Shown: one piece after another, positions 33,291 through 41,574 of the stretch
Layout: the number at the start of each line of letters is the position of its first letter
How positions within the stretch are numbered: position 1 is the first letter of the stretch
Assembly: GCA_018268465.1 (NCBI GenBank)
Contig: JAFDWN010000024.1
Coordinates: 62,001 to 126,000 of the forward strand
Reading direction: 5' to 3'
DNA from: Actinomycetota bacterium
GTDB lineage: Bacteria; Actinomycetota; Actinomycetes; Mycobacteriales; Mycobacteriaceae
DNA: 64,000 bases
Notes under the pieces: generated by a model
What the model saw: the letters and a program-made list of their open reading frames with translations, nothing else
Told to the model about the DNA's origin: nothing
Database searches by the model: none
Position numbers and translations under genes: made by a program

Positions 33291-34080
33291 GGGACCCTCC
33301 GAGGTACTTCTCGGCGAGCATGTTGTTGGCCCGTACCTCTTCGGGACTTCCCTGCAGCACGACATGTCCGTCGGCCATGAAGTGGACGTGGGTGCAGGAG
33401 CCCCAGATCAGGTCGAGATCGTGCTCGATGATGAGCAGGGAGAACTCCCCGGCTGTGGTCTTGCGTCTCATCAGCTCCATCACCCGGTCGGTGTCTTCCT
33501 GCGGCAGGCCCGCGGTCGGCTCGTCGAGCAACAGGAACTTCGGGCGTAAGAGCAGGCAGCGGACGATGTCGAGCAGCTTCTTCTCCCCTGCCGAGCCGGC
33601 GTGCGCGTCGGGATCCCGGAAATGGAAGTAGTCGAGGTACTCGTCGATCGCACCTTGCGCGCCGCGCCGAAAAGCCTTCTCGCCGAACAGCCGGTAGAAC
33701 CGTTCGCGACCCGATGAGGCGAGCGCCAGCAGCAGCGACTCCCGAATGGTCAGGCTGTCGAAGTCCTGGATCAGCTGGTTGCTCTTGAGCACTCCGGCCC
33801 GGGCAATGGCGTCCTGGGCCATCCGGGCCAGATCGCGTGAACCTCCCTCACCTGCGGGCGGGTGGTACATGATCTGGCCTTCCGAGGCCGGGATCGCCCG
33901 GGTGACGAGCTTCATCAACGTGGTCTTGCCTGCGCCGTTCGGACCGATCAGGCCTTCGATGGGATGCGCGCCAAGCGCCAGGTCGGCGACGTCGACAACC
34001 GTACGGCCGCCGTACTTCTTGCGCACTCCGTGCAGTCGGAGGACCGGTTCACTGTTGCTGTGCGGGTGGCTGGCTGTCAT
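33283..34080 (-). CDS. ABC importer ATPase, LivG type
   Basis: 265 aa from the ATG at 34080, chosen because GAGAGG lies 6 nt upstream. An ATG at 34122 that overlaps the livM-type stop (ATGA) would add 14 residues and cannot be excluded. Walker A is GPNGAGKTT, the ABC signature is SAGEKKLLDIVRCLL, Walker B is FLLLDEPTAGLP, with IEHD as the H-loop. The signature reads SAGE rather than SGGQ. It pairs with the LivF-type ATPase. Confidence 0.92.
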   Translation of the reverse strand: MTASHPHSNSEPVLRLHGVRKKYGGRTVVDVADLALGAHPIEGLIGPNGAGKTTLMKLVTRAIPASEGQIMYHPPAGEGGSRDLARMAQDAIARAGVLKSNQLIQDFDSLTIRESLLLALASSGRERFYRLFGEKAFRRGAQGAIDEYLDYFHFRDPDAHAGSAGEKKLLDIVRCLLLRPKFLLLDEPTAGLPQEDTDRVMELMRRKTTAGEFSLLIIEHDLDLIWGSCTHVHFMADGHVVLQGSPEEVRANNMLAEKYLGGSHA

Positions 34081-34118
34081 GGCGAACCTCTCAGGCGATG
34101 GTGCGGTACCGGGTTGGG

Positions 34119-35036
34119 TCATGCCGTCGCGACCTCGGCGGACCGTCGTCGACCCGAGCTCAGCCGCGGCCCGAGTAGGCCCGCGGGGCGGAACATGATG
34201 ACCAGGATCAGCACCAGACCGAACAGCATCAGCTTGATGTCGGGCAGCAGGTGTGTGTACTGGCGAGGCAGCGTGACGTACTGCTCGACGACGATGTCGA
34301 ACAGTCCGAACGTCAGCAGCGCGCCGACGACGATGCCGAACACCTGCTTGCGTCCGCCGAGGATCAGGGCGATCCAGACGACGAAGGTGGCGTCGGCGGT
34401 CAGCAGTCGCGGTACCAGGAACTGGTTCACCGCCGCGTCCAGTCCACCGATGAAACCCATTGCGGCACAAGTGAGGGCGAAGAAGACCACCTTGTGTCGG
34501 AACGTCGACTTGCCGAGGCTGCGGGCCAATGGCTCATTGTCTTGAATGCTCAGCATGAGTCGGCCATACGGGGTGCGCCCGACCTGCCACGCATACCCGA
34601 GCAGTCCGGCGGCCACCAGTAGCAGCACCACGAGATAGCCCGCCTGCGTGATGTCGTAGTCGCCGAGGTCGAACGGGAAGGGCACCGTCCCGAGTCCTAC
34701 GACGCCGCCGGTGAGGCCGGACTCCGTGGTGACCAAGTAGTAGACGATGGTGGCGAACGCGAGTGTCGCGACCAGGACCGACTCGCTGTCGAGGTCGAGG
34801 ATGAACCAGCCGAGCGCCGCCGCGACCAGACCGGTCACCACCGACGCGATCAGCAGCGCCACACCGTAGGCGATGTCGTGGTCGATCACCAGGATCGCGG
34901 TCAGGTACATGCCGAGGCCGGAGAATCCGACCACTCCGAAGTTCACGATGCCGGTGCGGCCGAACTGCAGATGCAACAGCGCTCCCAGCGAGATGATCAC
35001 TGCCATCGTCGAGAGCGGAAAGACAAGTGCCTCCAC
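34119..35036 (-). CDS. ABC importer permease, LivM type
   Basis: 305 aa, about nine membrane segments, with the LivM-like N-terminus LHLQFGRTGIVNFGVVGFSGLGMYLTAI and the cytoplasmic coupling loop RTPYGRLMLSIQDNEPLARSLG that contacts the ATPase. It starts 3 bp after the upstream permease and overlaps or abuts the LivG-type gene. The inner-membrane pair forms the translocation channel. Confidence 0.93.
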   Translation of the reverse strand: MEALVFPLSTMAVIISLGALLHLQFGRTGIVNFGVVGFSGLGMYLTAILVIDHDIAYGVALLIASVVTGLVAAALGWFILDLDSESVLVATLAFATIVYYLVTTESGLTGGVVGLGTVPFPFDLGDYDITQAGYLVVLLLVAAGLLGYAWQVGRTPYGRLMLSIQDNEPLARSLGKSTFRHKVVFFALTCAAMGFIGGLDAAVNQFLVPRLLTADATFVVWIALILGGRKQVFGIVVGALLTFGLFDIVVEQYVTLPRQYTHLLPDIKLMLFGLVLILVIMFRPAGLLGPRLSSGRRRSAEVATA

Positions 35037-35039
35037 GGG

Positions 35040-35927
35040 TCAGCTCCTTCCCACCAGTGCGAGCAGCGGCCGGCGCGTTCTGCGGCCGCTGGGTTGTCCT
35101 TTGAACCGCAACACCACGATGAACAGCGCCAGCAGCAATACCTGTGCGTAGAGCGGTTGGGTCAGCCAGGTGAGGAACGACACCGCCACACCTGCGGCGG
35201 CGCCCGCGACGAGTGCGCCCCGGACGTTGCCGATGCCGCCCACGATCGCCACCATCACGATGATGAGGATGATGTTCCAGCCGATCTGGTAGTCCACGAA
35301 GGCGAAGACCCCGAGGAAGATGCCGGCCAGACCGCCGGCGACCCCCGAGATGAACCACACCAGGATCGACGCCTTGGTCGGATCGATCCCACTGGCGACG
35401 GCCAGGTCCCGGTTGCTGGCCAGCGCGCGCATCATCTGGCCATACCGCGAGCGGTAGGTCATCAAGTAGGCGAGGACCACCATGACCACCACCAGCACCA
35501 GCGCCGAGATCTGGACGCTGGTCACGCCGGTGCCCAGCATCGACATGTAGCGCTGCTGGCCGAGGTCGAACAGATAGGTCTCGACGCCGAAGACCACCCG
35601 GAGCAGGTGTCGCAGCAGGAACGACACCCCGACGGACAGCACGATCATCTCGACCACTCCGACCCCTCGATTGAGGGCGGGTCGGTACACCAGCACGTAG
35701 GTGAGCACGCTCAGCAGCCCCGCCATCACGGCCGCAGGGATGATCGACAGGTAGAACCCGAGTCCGAACGTGTGGTTCAGCAGGACCGCGAAATAGGCAC
35801 CTGAGGTGATGGTCTCGGCGTAGGCGACGTTGATGAAGCCGTTGAGGTAGTAGATCAGCGTGAAGCCGATCGCCGCGAGCACCAGGGGTGCCGCCTCGAT
35901 CAGCCCGATCAGGATGAGATCGATCAA
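35040..35927 (-). CDS. ABC importer permease, LivH type
   Basis: 295 aa, eight or so hydrophobic segments. LivH marks include the N-terminal GFTLIYYLNGFINVAYAETITSGAYFAVLL and the coupling loop YRSRYGQMMRALASNRDLAVASGID. It is the first gene of the importer operon. The ATCGATAAT-type element lies 25-40 bp before its start, a position expected to overlap the promoter. Confidence 0.93.
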   Translation of the reverse strand: MIDLILIGLIEAAPLVLAAIGFTLIYYLNGFINVAYAETITSGAYFAVLLNHTFGLGFYLSIIPAAVMAGLLSVLTYVLVYRPALNRGVGVVEMIVLSVGVSFLLRHLLRVVFGVETYLFDLGQQRYMSMLGTGVTSVQISALVLVVVMVVLAYLMTYRSRYGQMMRALASNRDLAVASGIDPTKASILVWFISGVAGGLAGIFLGVFAFVDYQIGWNIILIIVMVAIVGGIGNVRGALVAGAAAGVAVSFLTWLTQPLYAQVLLLALFIVVLRFKGQPSGRRTRRPLLALVGRS

Positions 35928-35951
35928 CAGCCCACCTTCCCTATGTCACCG

Positions 35952-35967
35952 ATTATCGATAATAGAT
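35952..35967. promoter_or_regulatory. Operator-like element A (GntR/FCD candidate)
   Basis: Contains the perfect 12-bp palindrome ATTATCGATAAT (35952-35963) and reads ATCGATAATAGAT at 35955-35967, one mismatch from the 13-mer found at 39744 and 40196. It lies between the divergent LivH-type permease gene and the gamma carbonic anhydrase-like gene, close to the former. The inferred ligand is one or both of the FCD-type GntR proteins encoded at 36992 and 46955. Confidence 0.62.
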
Positions 35968-36162
35968 AGACCGTAGTGAGAGGGATCACAACCGTCAAGC
36001 CGTTGTGGACGAAATCTCCGAATTCCTGGTCCCGCGGCCCACTGTGGCGGCGACTCAGCCGGCCGCCGCCCCTACGGATGCGCCCTGCGTCCACCCACAC
36101 GCTGCCTCAGCGCCCCGGCGGGATATGGTGGCCGCCCTCCGACGCCCTTCTAGGATTCTGGT

Positions 36163-36714
36163 ATGCCGCTCCTCATCCCCCTGAACGACCACACTCCCGC
36201 GCTGCACCCGACGAGCTGGGCCGCGCCGAACGCCTCGTTGATCGGTTGGATCGAAATCGATGCCCGAGCGAGCATTTGGTATTCCGCGACGGTGCGAGCC
36301 GAACGGGATCGCATCCACATCGGCGAGGGATCGAACGTGCAGGACAGTGCGACGATCCACTCCGACCCGGGTTACGGGGTCGTAATCGGAAAGGGAGTTA
36401 CCGTGGGGCACAACGCCGTTCTTCATGGATGCACCGTTGAGGACGATGCGCTCATCGGAATGGGTGCAATTGTGTTGAACGGCGCGGTAATCGGTGCAGG
36501 ATCGATCGTCGCCGCCGGGGCGTTGATCCCACAGGGCGCGGCTATCCCGCCGCGTTCGCTGGTGGCAGGAGTTCCGGGCCGGGCACGCCGGGCGGTGACC
36601 CAAGACGAATACGACAGCAACCTCTACAACGCCGCCGACTACCGCGAACTCGCCGACGCGCACCGCACCGCGATCGCGAACCTCGCGACCGGCCACCAAC
36701 ACGGCGCCGGGTGA
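36163..36714 (+). CDS. Gamma carbonic anhydrase-like hexapeptide-repeat protein
   Basis: 183 aa left-handed beta-helix with repeated I/V-G-x-G-x-x-V units. The three zinc-ligand histidines of gamma carbonic anhydrases are present (His66 in IHSDPG, His83 and His88 in VGHNAVLHG). It resembles PaaY/CaiE-type proteins found beside acyl-CoA catabolic genes, some of which are thioesterases. It is divergent from the ABC importer across 235 bp holding operator A, so co-regulation is likely. The exact reaction is not known. Confidence 0.85.
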   Translation: MPLLIPLNDHTPALHPTSWAAPNASLIGWIEIDARASIWYSATVRAERDRIHIGEGSNVQDSATIHSDPGYGVVIGKGVTVGHNAVLHGCTVEDDALIGMGAIVLNGAVIGAGSIVAAGALIPQGAAIPPRSLVAGVPGRARRAVTQDEYDSNLYNAADYRELADAHRTAIANLATGHQHGAG

Positions 36715-36991
36715 CGATACGGCGGCCGAAACCGTCTAACGCGCTGGGAAAGAGGGATTTTGGCTGGTGCGAGCGCACCCGCGAAGCTCGGTGTGCGCTA
36801 CGCGCCCGGTGGGGTCGCGCGAGCTACGGCTCGCAGGAAACACCCAGCAACAGCGTGAAATCCCGACTCGGACGTGTCAGCGGCCGGCTCGGCGCCACCC
36901 GAATCTGAAGCAGGACCTGTCTTCGCTCAATGGGGGAACGGGTCGTGCAACAATGCCAGAGGCGAACTCGAAACGAACGAAGCAGGGCGAC

Positions 36992-37678
36992 ATGACAACG
37001 GGTGAGACAACTCCCTCACTGGGAGGGGAGTTACTCTCCAGCGGAGTCAAGCGGCTACTGCTCGACCGGATCATGGCGGGCTACTACAAGCCGGGCGAGC
37101 GGATCGTCGAACTGCGGTTGGCCAAGGAACAGGGCATCAGCCAGTCCCCGATTCGCGAAGCGCTGCGCGATCTCGCCGCGATCGGGCTGATCGAGATGCA
37201 CTCCAGGCGCGGGGCCAGCGTGCGGGTGCCGACCGGAGCCGAACTCAGCGACGTCAGCCTGGTCAGGTCCGAGATCGATGCGCTTGCAGCGCGCACCGCG
37301 GTACCCCTGATTCAGGAAAGCACCCTGACCGAGTTGCAGGCGGCGTACGACACGATGCTCCGATGCAAACACGACGGCGACGTCCTGGGTCTCACACAAG
37401 CCGATGCGAGGTTCCATCGACTGATCGCCGTCGCCTCGGCGAACAAGACCATCGAGCGAGTGTTCGATCAACTCGAACCGTTTGCCCGGACATTCATCAC
37501 GTTGACGCTGCCCAACATCGATCTCGACGCCATCATGCACGAACACCTCGGCATCCTGCGAGCGCTCTACGACCGCGACGCCGAGTTGGCGGCGGCGCGT
37601 GCCCGTGCGCATCAGCTGGGTATCAGCGAGCTGTTCCGGAAGGTCGATCCACGAAGCGGCGCGCAGGCCGGCCGATAG
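36992..37678 (+). CDS. GntR family regulator, FCD type (paralogue 1)
   Basis: 228 aa from the ATG at 36992; the same N-terminus (MTTGET...GGELLSSGVKRLLLDRI) in the second copy fixes the start. The winged helix is at residues 10-75 (PGERIVELRLAKEQGISQSPIREALRDLAAIGLIEMHSRRGASVRVP), followed by an FCD ligand domain with metal-site residues in ADARFHRLIA and HEHLGILRAL. The preceding 277 bp hold no gene that I can support. It shares most residues and exact length with the protein at 46955 and is a candidate binder of the three ATCGATAAT elements. Confidence 0.9.
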   Translation: MTTGETTPSLGGELLSSGVKRLLLDRIMAGYYKPGERIVELRLAKEQGISQSPIREALRDLAAIGLIEMHSRRGASVRVPTGAELSDVSLVRSEIDALAARTAVPLIQESTLTELQAAYDTMLRCKHDGDVLGLTQADARFHRLIAVASANKTIERVFDQLEPFARTFITLTLPNIDLDAIMHEHLGILRALYDRDAELAAARARAHQLGISELFRKVDPRSGAQAGR

Positions 37679-37731
37679 GCAACCCTCAGACGCGCGGCGT
37701 TGCCTCCCGCCGAGTCACCCTGAGCCGTCCG

Positions 37732-38781
37732 TCAGCCGAGACTCATGTCGATGAGTACCTTGATCGCGCCATTGGTGCGATTGGCCATCGCATCCAGACC
37801 GGACGCGAAGTCCTGCAGCGGGAATCGGTGGGTGATCAATTCGCTGGCGCGCACCCGACCGTCGGCCATCAGATCGAGCACGGATTGCACCTCACCGGTC
37901 ACGGCCCGAGTGCCCACCAGCTCGAGTTCGTCGAGGACCAATGCCGCGAGATCGAGGGTGACCTGTTCGGTCGGAATCCCCACCGTCGAGCAGCGGCCGC
38001 CGCGGGCGAGCATGGACAATGCCAGCGGGATGGACTGCGGGGTGCCAGCCGCATCGAGAACGACGTCGGCGCCAAGCGGCACCAGTTGCTTGAGAGCTGC
38101 GACGGGATCGCCCTGATTGGTGTCGATGCTCTCGAACCCCAGCTTGCCGACGACGTCGAGCCGAGAACCGCGCGCTGCGAAGATCACCCGCGACGCCCCG
38201 AGCGCCAGTGCGCAGTCACCGGCCAGTATGCCGACCGGTCCTGCCCCGATGACGACCACGGACTGCCCTTCGCGGACTCCCCCACGGTTCGCCGTGTGCA
38301 ACGCGATCGATGCCGGGTCGGCAATGGCCGCCTGGTCATAGTCCAGGGCGTCGGGCAGCTTGAACACGCTGCGAATCGAGTGCACCACGTAATCGGCATA
38401 GCTGCCCTGGGCGGTGTGCCCATAGTGGGCGTGCCGTCGTGGATTGCCGTAACTGACGCACAGGTTGTAGCGCCCGCGTACACAGTTGACGCAGAAGCTG
38501 CACGGCGAATGCGACGACCCCGCGACGCGGTCTCCGATGGCGAAGCCGAAGTCTTCGGCCCCGTCACCGAGGGCAACGACCTCACCCGTCCATTCATGGC
38601 CGGGAATGAACGGGAAGTAGGACGGCCACATGCCGGGGTAATGCCCCTGGATCATGTGGACATCCGTGCCACAGATCCCGACCCGGTGCACTTTGCACAA
38701 CACTTCGTTGGAGCCGGGCGAGGGATCTGGGACCTCCTCGACGGAGAACTCGTTGGGCGCTGTCAGGAGTAGGGCTTTCAT
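37732..38781 (-). CDS. Zinc-dependent alcohol/polyol dehydrogenase
   Basis: 349 aa medium-chain dehydrogenase. Catalytic zinc ligands are Cys37 (GICGTD) and His62-Glu63 (PGHEW). Structural zinc cysteines are Cys94, 97, 100 and 108 (CSFCVNCVRGRYNLC). The NAD(P) site is VIGAGPVGILAGDCAL. It resembles threonine/sorbitol dehydrogenase-type enzymes. It is 24 bp downstream of the cyclase-family gene, in the same operon behind operator B. Substrate unknown, but a secondary alcohol intermediate is likely. Confidence 0.9.
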   Translation of the reverse strand: MKALLLTAPNEFSVEEVPDPSPGSNEVLCKVHRVGICGTDVHMIQGHYPGMWPSYFPFIPGHEWTGEVVALGDGAEDFGFAIGDRVAGSSHSPCSFCVNCVRGRYNLCVSYGNPRRHAHYGHTAQGSYADYVVHSIRSVFKLPDALDYDQAAIADPASIALHTANRGGVREGQSVVVIGAGPVGILAGDCALALGASRVIFAARGSRLDVVGKLGFESIDTNQGDPVAALKQLVPLGADVVLDAAGTPQSIPLALSMLARGGRCSTVGIPTEQVTLDLAALVLDELELVGTRAVTGEVQSVLDLMADGRVRASELITHRFPLQDFASGLDAMANRTNGAIKVLIDMSLG

Positions 38782-38805
38782 GAGATTTCCGTTCCTTCAG
38801 GGTGG

Positions 38806-39693
38806 TCAGACAATCGCGACGGGATCGAGCATCGAGCCCGTCGCGCCTTCGATCTTGAGAGGCAACGCGATGAACAGGAACTCGTAAATCCGTTCTCGCG
38901 CCAATAGTTCGAGATATATCCCTTCGAACAGATAGATCGCGTTCTCGATGAGCAGCAGGGTGTGTACGGGCTGGGGATTGGCGGGGCTTCCGGGATCCGG
39001 CGCGGGCTGCACCTCGAACGTCTCGGTGTCGCTGCCCGCGGCGACGACTCCCCTGTCGAGCAGCCAGCGTGCCGCCGAGACATCGGGGCCGGCGGTGCGG
39101 TGGCGCGCCATACCCTCGTCATCAGGCCACTGGCTGAGGTAACCCGTGCGGATCAGCACGATATCGCCGGCCCTGACCTCGACGCCCTGGCGAGCGGCCG
39201 TCGCCTCCAGCTCGTCGGCATCAACCGCCGAACCAGCGGGTAGCGCGTCGACACCGCGGTGGCCGGGCACGTCGAGCATCACGCCCCGGCCGATGAACGG
39301 CGGCAACTTGCCACCGTCACCTCGGGTAGGCCCCCGATCGCCCAGGTGCTCGACGGCATTGCCGCAGTACCAATGGTCGTCTGAGCCGATCGTCATATGC
39401 GCCAGTGCGTCCACGTGTGCGCCGGAATGCGATGTTGCGCTGATGATTTCAGCCATATACCCCAGATTGACATCGTTGACCGGGCCCCAGGGTTTGCGGC
39501 CGTCGGCGCGCAGCCCCGCGGGGGTCCTCGACATCATCACCTGGAATGGTGGGTGCGATCCGAACAACGGCATACCGTCGAAACGCGGCAACGCCAGCGA
39601 GTACACATCCCCGCGGGTGGGCAACGCCAGCGCGGCGAGCACATTGGCCGGGCTCAACGATGCCGCCGGGCCCAATTCTGCGGCGTCGGCCAT
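38806..39693 (-). CDS. Cyclase/kynurenine-formamidase-like metal hydrolase
   Basis: 295 aa from the ATG at 39693, placed by GGAAGG 6 nt upstream (the frame is open further back). The metal-binding motif is SHSGAHVDALAHM, corresponding to H-x-G-x-H-x-D-x-x-x-H of the cyclase family. Later ligands occur in VRAGDIVLIRTGYL. The family includes arylformamidases, isatin hydrolase and ring-opening amidases or lactonases. With an N-heterocycle-type molybdenum hydroxylase divergently encoded, ring opening of a hydroxylated heterocycle is a reasonable inference. Confidence 0.86.
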   Translation of the reverse strand: MADAAELGPAASLSPANVLAALALPTRGDVYSLALPRFDGMPLFGSHPPFQVMMSRTPAGLRADGRKPWGPVNDVNLGYMAEIISATSHSGAHVDALAHMTIGSDDHWYCGNAVEHLGDRGPTRGDGGKLPPFIGRGVMLDVPGHRGVDALPAGSAVDADELEATAARQGVEVRAGDIVLIRTGYLSQWPDDEGMARHRTAGPDVSAARWLLDRGVVAAGSDTETFEVQPAPDPGSPANPQPVHTLLLIENAIYLFEGIYLELLARERIYEFLFIALPLKIEGATGSMLDPVAIV

Positions 39694-39743
39694 GACTGAC
39701 CTTCCACCGCCGTTGAGTGAGGTGACCACATCGGCACCTTACC

Positions 39744-39756
39744 ATCGATAATCGAT
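39744..39756. promoter_or_regulatory. Operator-like element B
   Basis: ATCGATAATCGAT, identical over 13 bp to element C and 12/13 to element A. It lies 51-63 bp upstream of the cyclase-family start, within its expected promoter, at one end of the divergent region shared with the molybdenum hydroxylase operon. Confidence 0.65.
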
Positions 39757-40195
39757 AAATAGTGCACCTTCGGCCGCTCGCCCTGCGCAACGTGCAGAAA
39801 TCCCGGGCGATACGCATGGTTCCGTCCGGTCGGCGCCCCTCGGCGTGCGATGCCACGCACAACTGTCCACCATTTCCGAGCGACCGTCGGCCGATGGGGC
39901 TCAGCAGCCCGCCCGCGGCGCCACCGGCGCGGCACGCCACGGTGACAACTCCAGGCGCATAGGTGGGCGCGATTCGCCATCGCGCCAAATACTTTATCGT
40001 CCAGAGTGATTCATCTGACAATCACCAACTACGGCCGCACCGAAAACCCGAACCGCTGCCGGTAAGGGCTGCGTTGAGACGCCCGTCCGCCGCACAGACC
40101 CGCGCATAACTCCGACCAGCACAGGCCGCAGGCGATCATCGGTACCGTACGTATCGGCCGCCACGCTTGACCCGCAGTGTGACCCACGCTACTCT
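39757..40195. other. Long divergent intergenic region
   Basis: About 440 bp between the cyclase-family and molybdenum hydroxylase operons with no credible gene. The two identical 13-mers lie at its two ends. The AT-rich stretch 39985-40020 (AAATACTTTATCG) is notable against the background. No other palindrome was found. Confidence 0.5.
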
Positions 40196-40208
40196 ATCGA
40201 TAATCGAT
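40196..40208. promoter_or_regulatory. Operator-like element C
   Basis: ATCGATAATCGAT, the exact 13-mer of element B. It ends 20 bp before the GTG of the FAD subunit and overlaps the leader just upstream of its AAAAGGA ribosome-binding site, a position typical of repression. Confidence 0.65.
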
Positions 40209-40228
40209 CGAAAAGGACGTGGTGGTAC

Positions 40229-41080
40229 GTGGTCGGGTATGTCGCGCCGAAGAGTTTGGACGAGGTGTTCGAAGCGCTCCGCGATGCCGGCGGTGACGCC
40301 AAGATCCTGGTGGGTGGCACCGATCTGCTGGTGGGAGCCCGACACGGCAAGGTCGACCCCGCCGCATTCGTCGACCTCAAAGCTGTGCGGGACCTACCTG
40401 AGCCAATTCTGGTCACCGACGATCGCATCCAGATCGGCCCGACGTTGACGATGTCGAGGCTGGCGGCCGACGCCGTGGTGCGTACGGAGTTCGCCGGCCT
40501 CGCCGAGGCAGCGAATGTCGTCGGTTCCGTCGCGATCCGCAATCGCGCCACCCTGGTGGGCAATGTCTGCAACGCCTCGCCGGCGGCCGACACGGTGCCC
40601 GCCCTCCTCGTCCACCAGGCGTCGGTCACCGTCGCGGGGACCGGTGGTCTGCGGACGATGTCGCTGGCCGACTTCTTCCTCGGGCCCCGGCTGACTCGGT
40701 GCGGACCCGAAGAGGTGGTGGTAAGTCTCGAGCTGCCCCGGCCGACCGGAGATCACGGTTCGGCGTTCCAGCGCCTTACCCGGCGCCGCGGCGTGGACCT
40801 GGCCAGCGTGAGTGTTGCCGCCTTCGTCGACGGCCGTGGCGCGGTGCGACTTGGGATGGGTGCGGTCGGCCCGACAGCGCTGTTGGCTTGTGAGTCCGAT
40901 ATAGCACTTGACGAACCGGATTCGATATCAGCTGCGCTGGACAGGATGCTGGAATCCGCGACCCCCATCTCGGACGTCCGTGCGGGCCGCGACTATCGGA
41001 TGGCCACACTGCGGGTGCTCGCGAACCGTGCGATCGCAACCGCGGCCGAGCGCCGATCGGGGAGGAAGACCCCAGCATGA
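40229..41080 (+). CDS. Molybdenum hydroxylase FAD-binding subunit (CoxM-like)
   Basis: 283 aa from a GTG at 40229 after AAAAGGA. FAD-binding marks are ILVGGTDLLVG near residue 30 and VGSVAIRNRATLVGNVCNASPAADTVPALL near residue 95, as in CoxM/xanthine dehydrogenase medium subunits. It carries electrons from the iron-sulfur subunit to the physiological acceptor. First gene of a seven-gene plus-strand operon (40229-47641), with ATGA coupling to the next gene. Confidence 0.94.
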   Translation: MVGYVAPKSLDEVFEALRDAGGDAKILVGGTDLLVGARHGKVDPAAFVDLKAVRDLPEPILVTDDRIQIGPTLTMSRLAADAVVRTEFAGLAEAANVVGSVAIRNRATLVGNVCNASPAADTVPALLVHQASVTVAGTGGLRTMSLADFFLGPRLTRCGPEEVVVSLELPRPTGDHGSAFQRLTRRRGVDLASVSVAAFVDGRGAVRLGMGAVGPTALLACESDIALDEPDSISAALDRMLESATPISDVRAGRDYRMATLRVLANRAIATAAERRSGRKTPA

Positions 41081-41574
41081 CGATCGACCATGCCCAACAG
41101 CAGCTGCACCGAACCGCATTTCAGCTCAACGACGAGTTCGTCACGGTCGATTGCCCGGCCCACCGAACACTTCTCGATGCCCTCCGCGACCATATCGGCC
41201 TCACCGGAACCAAGAGCTGCTGTGCTGAGGGCGAGTGTGGCGCCTGCACCGTGCTCCTCGACGGCCGCGCCGTCAATTCGTGCCTGGTGCTGTGCGCCGA
41301 GGTTGCCGGCCACGAGGTCACCACCATTGAAGGTCTTGGGGATCGCGGCCTCACCGATCTCCAGGAGGAGTTCCTCAACGCCGGCGCGGTCCAGTGCGGG
41401 TTCTGCATTCCCGGACAGGTGGTGTCTGCCGAGTACCTGTTGCGGACCAACGCCAACCCTTCCGCGGAACAGATCCGAGAGTCGCTGTCGGGCAACCTAT
41501 GTCGTTGTGCCGGGTACCAACGCATCGTGGCCGCTGTACAGGCCACCGCACGCCGCAGGAGTGGTCGACAATGA
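41077..41574 (+). CDS. Molybdenum hydroxylase [2Fe-2S] subunit (CoxS-like)
   Basis: 165 aa with both clusters visible: plant-type CCAEGECGACTVLLDGRAVNSC and the C-terminal helical VQCGFCIPGQ with GNLCRCAGYQRI. It links the molybdenum centre and FAD. ATGA overlaps join it to genes on both sides. A short N-terminal extension (about 12 residues) precedes the usual start of the ferredoxin fold. Confidence 0.95.
   Translation: MTIDHAQQQLHRTAFQLNDEFVTVDCPAHRTLLDALRDHIGLTGTKSCCAEGECGACTVLLDGRAVNSCLVLCAEVAGHEVTTIEGLGDRGLTDLQEEFLNAGAVQCGFCIPGQVVSAEYLLRTNANPSAEQIRESLSGNLCRCAGYQRIVAAVQATARRRSGRQ

Noticed and set aside
37678..37704. GGCAAC...GTTGCC as a terminator between convergent genes
   Set aside because: The stem is six bases with a loop of 15 and no T-run; too weak to call.
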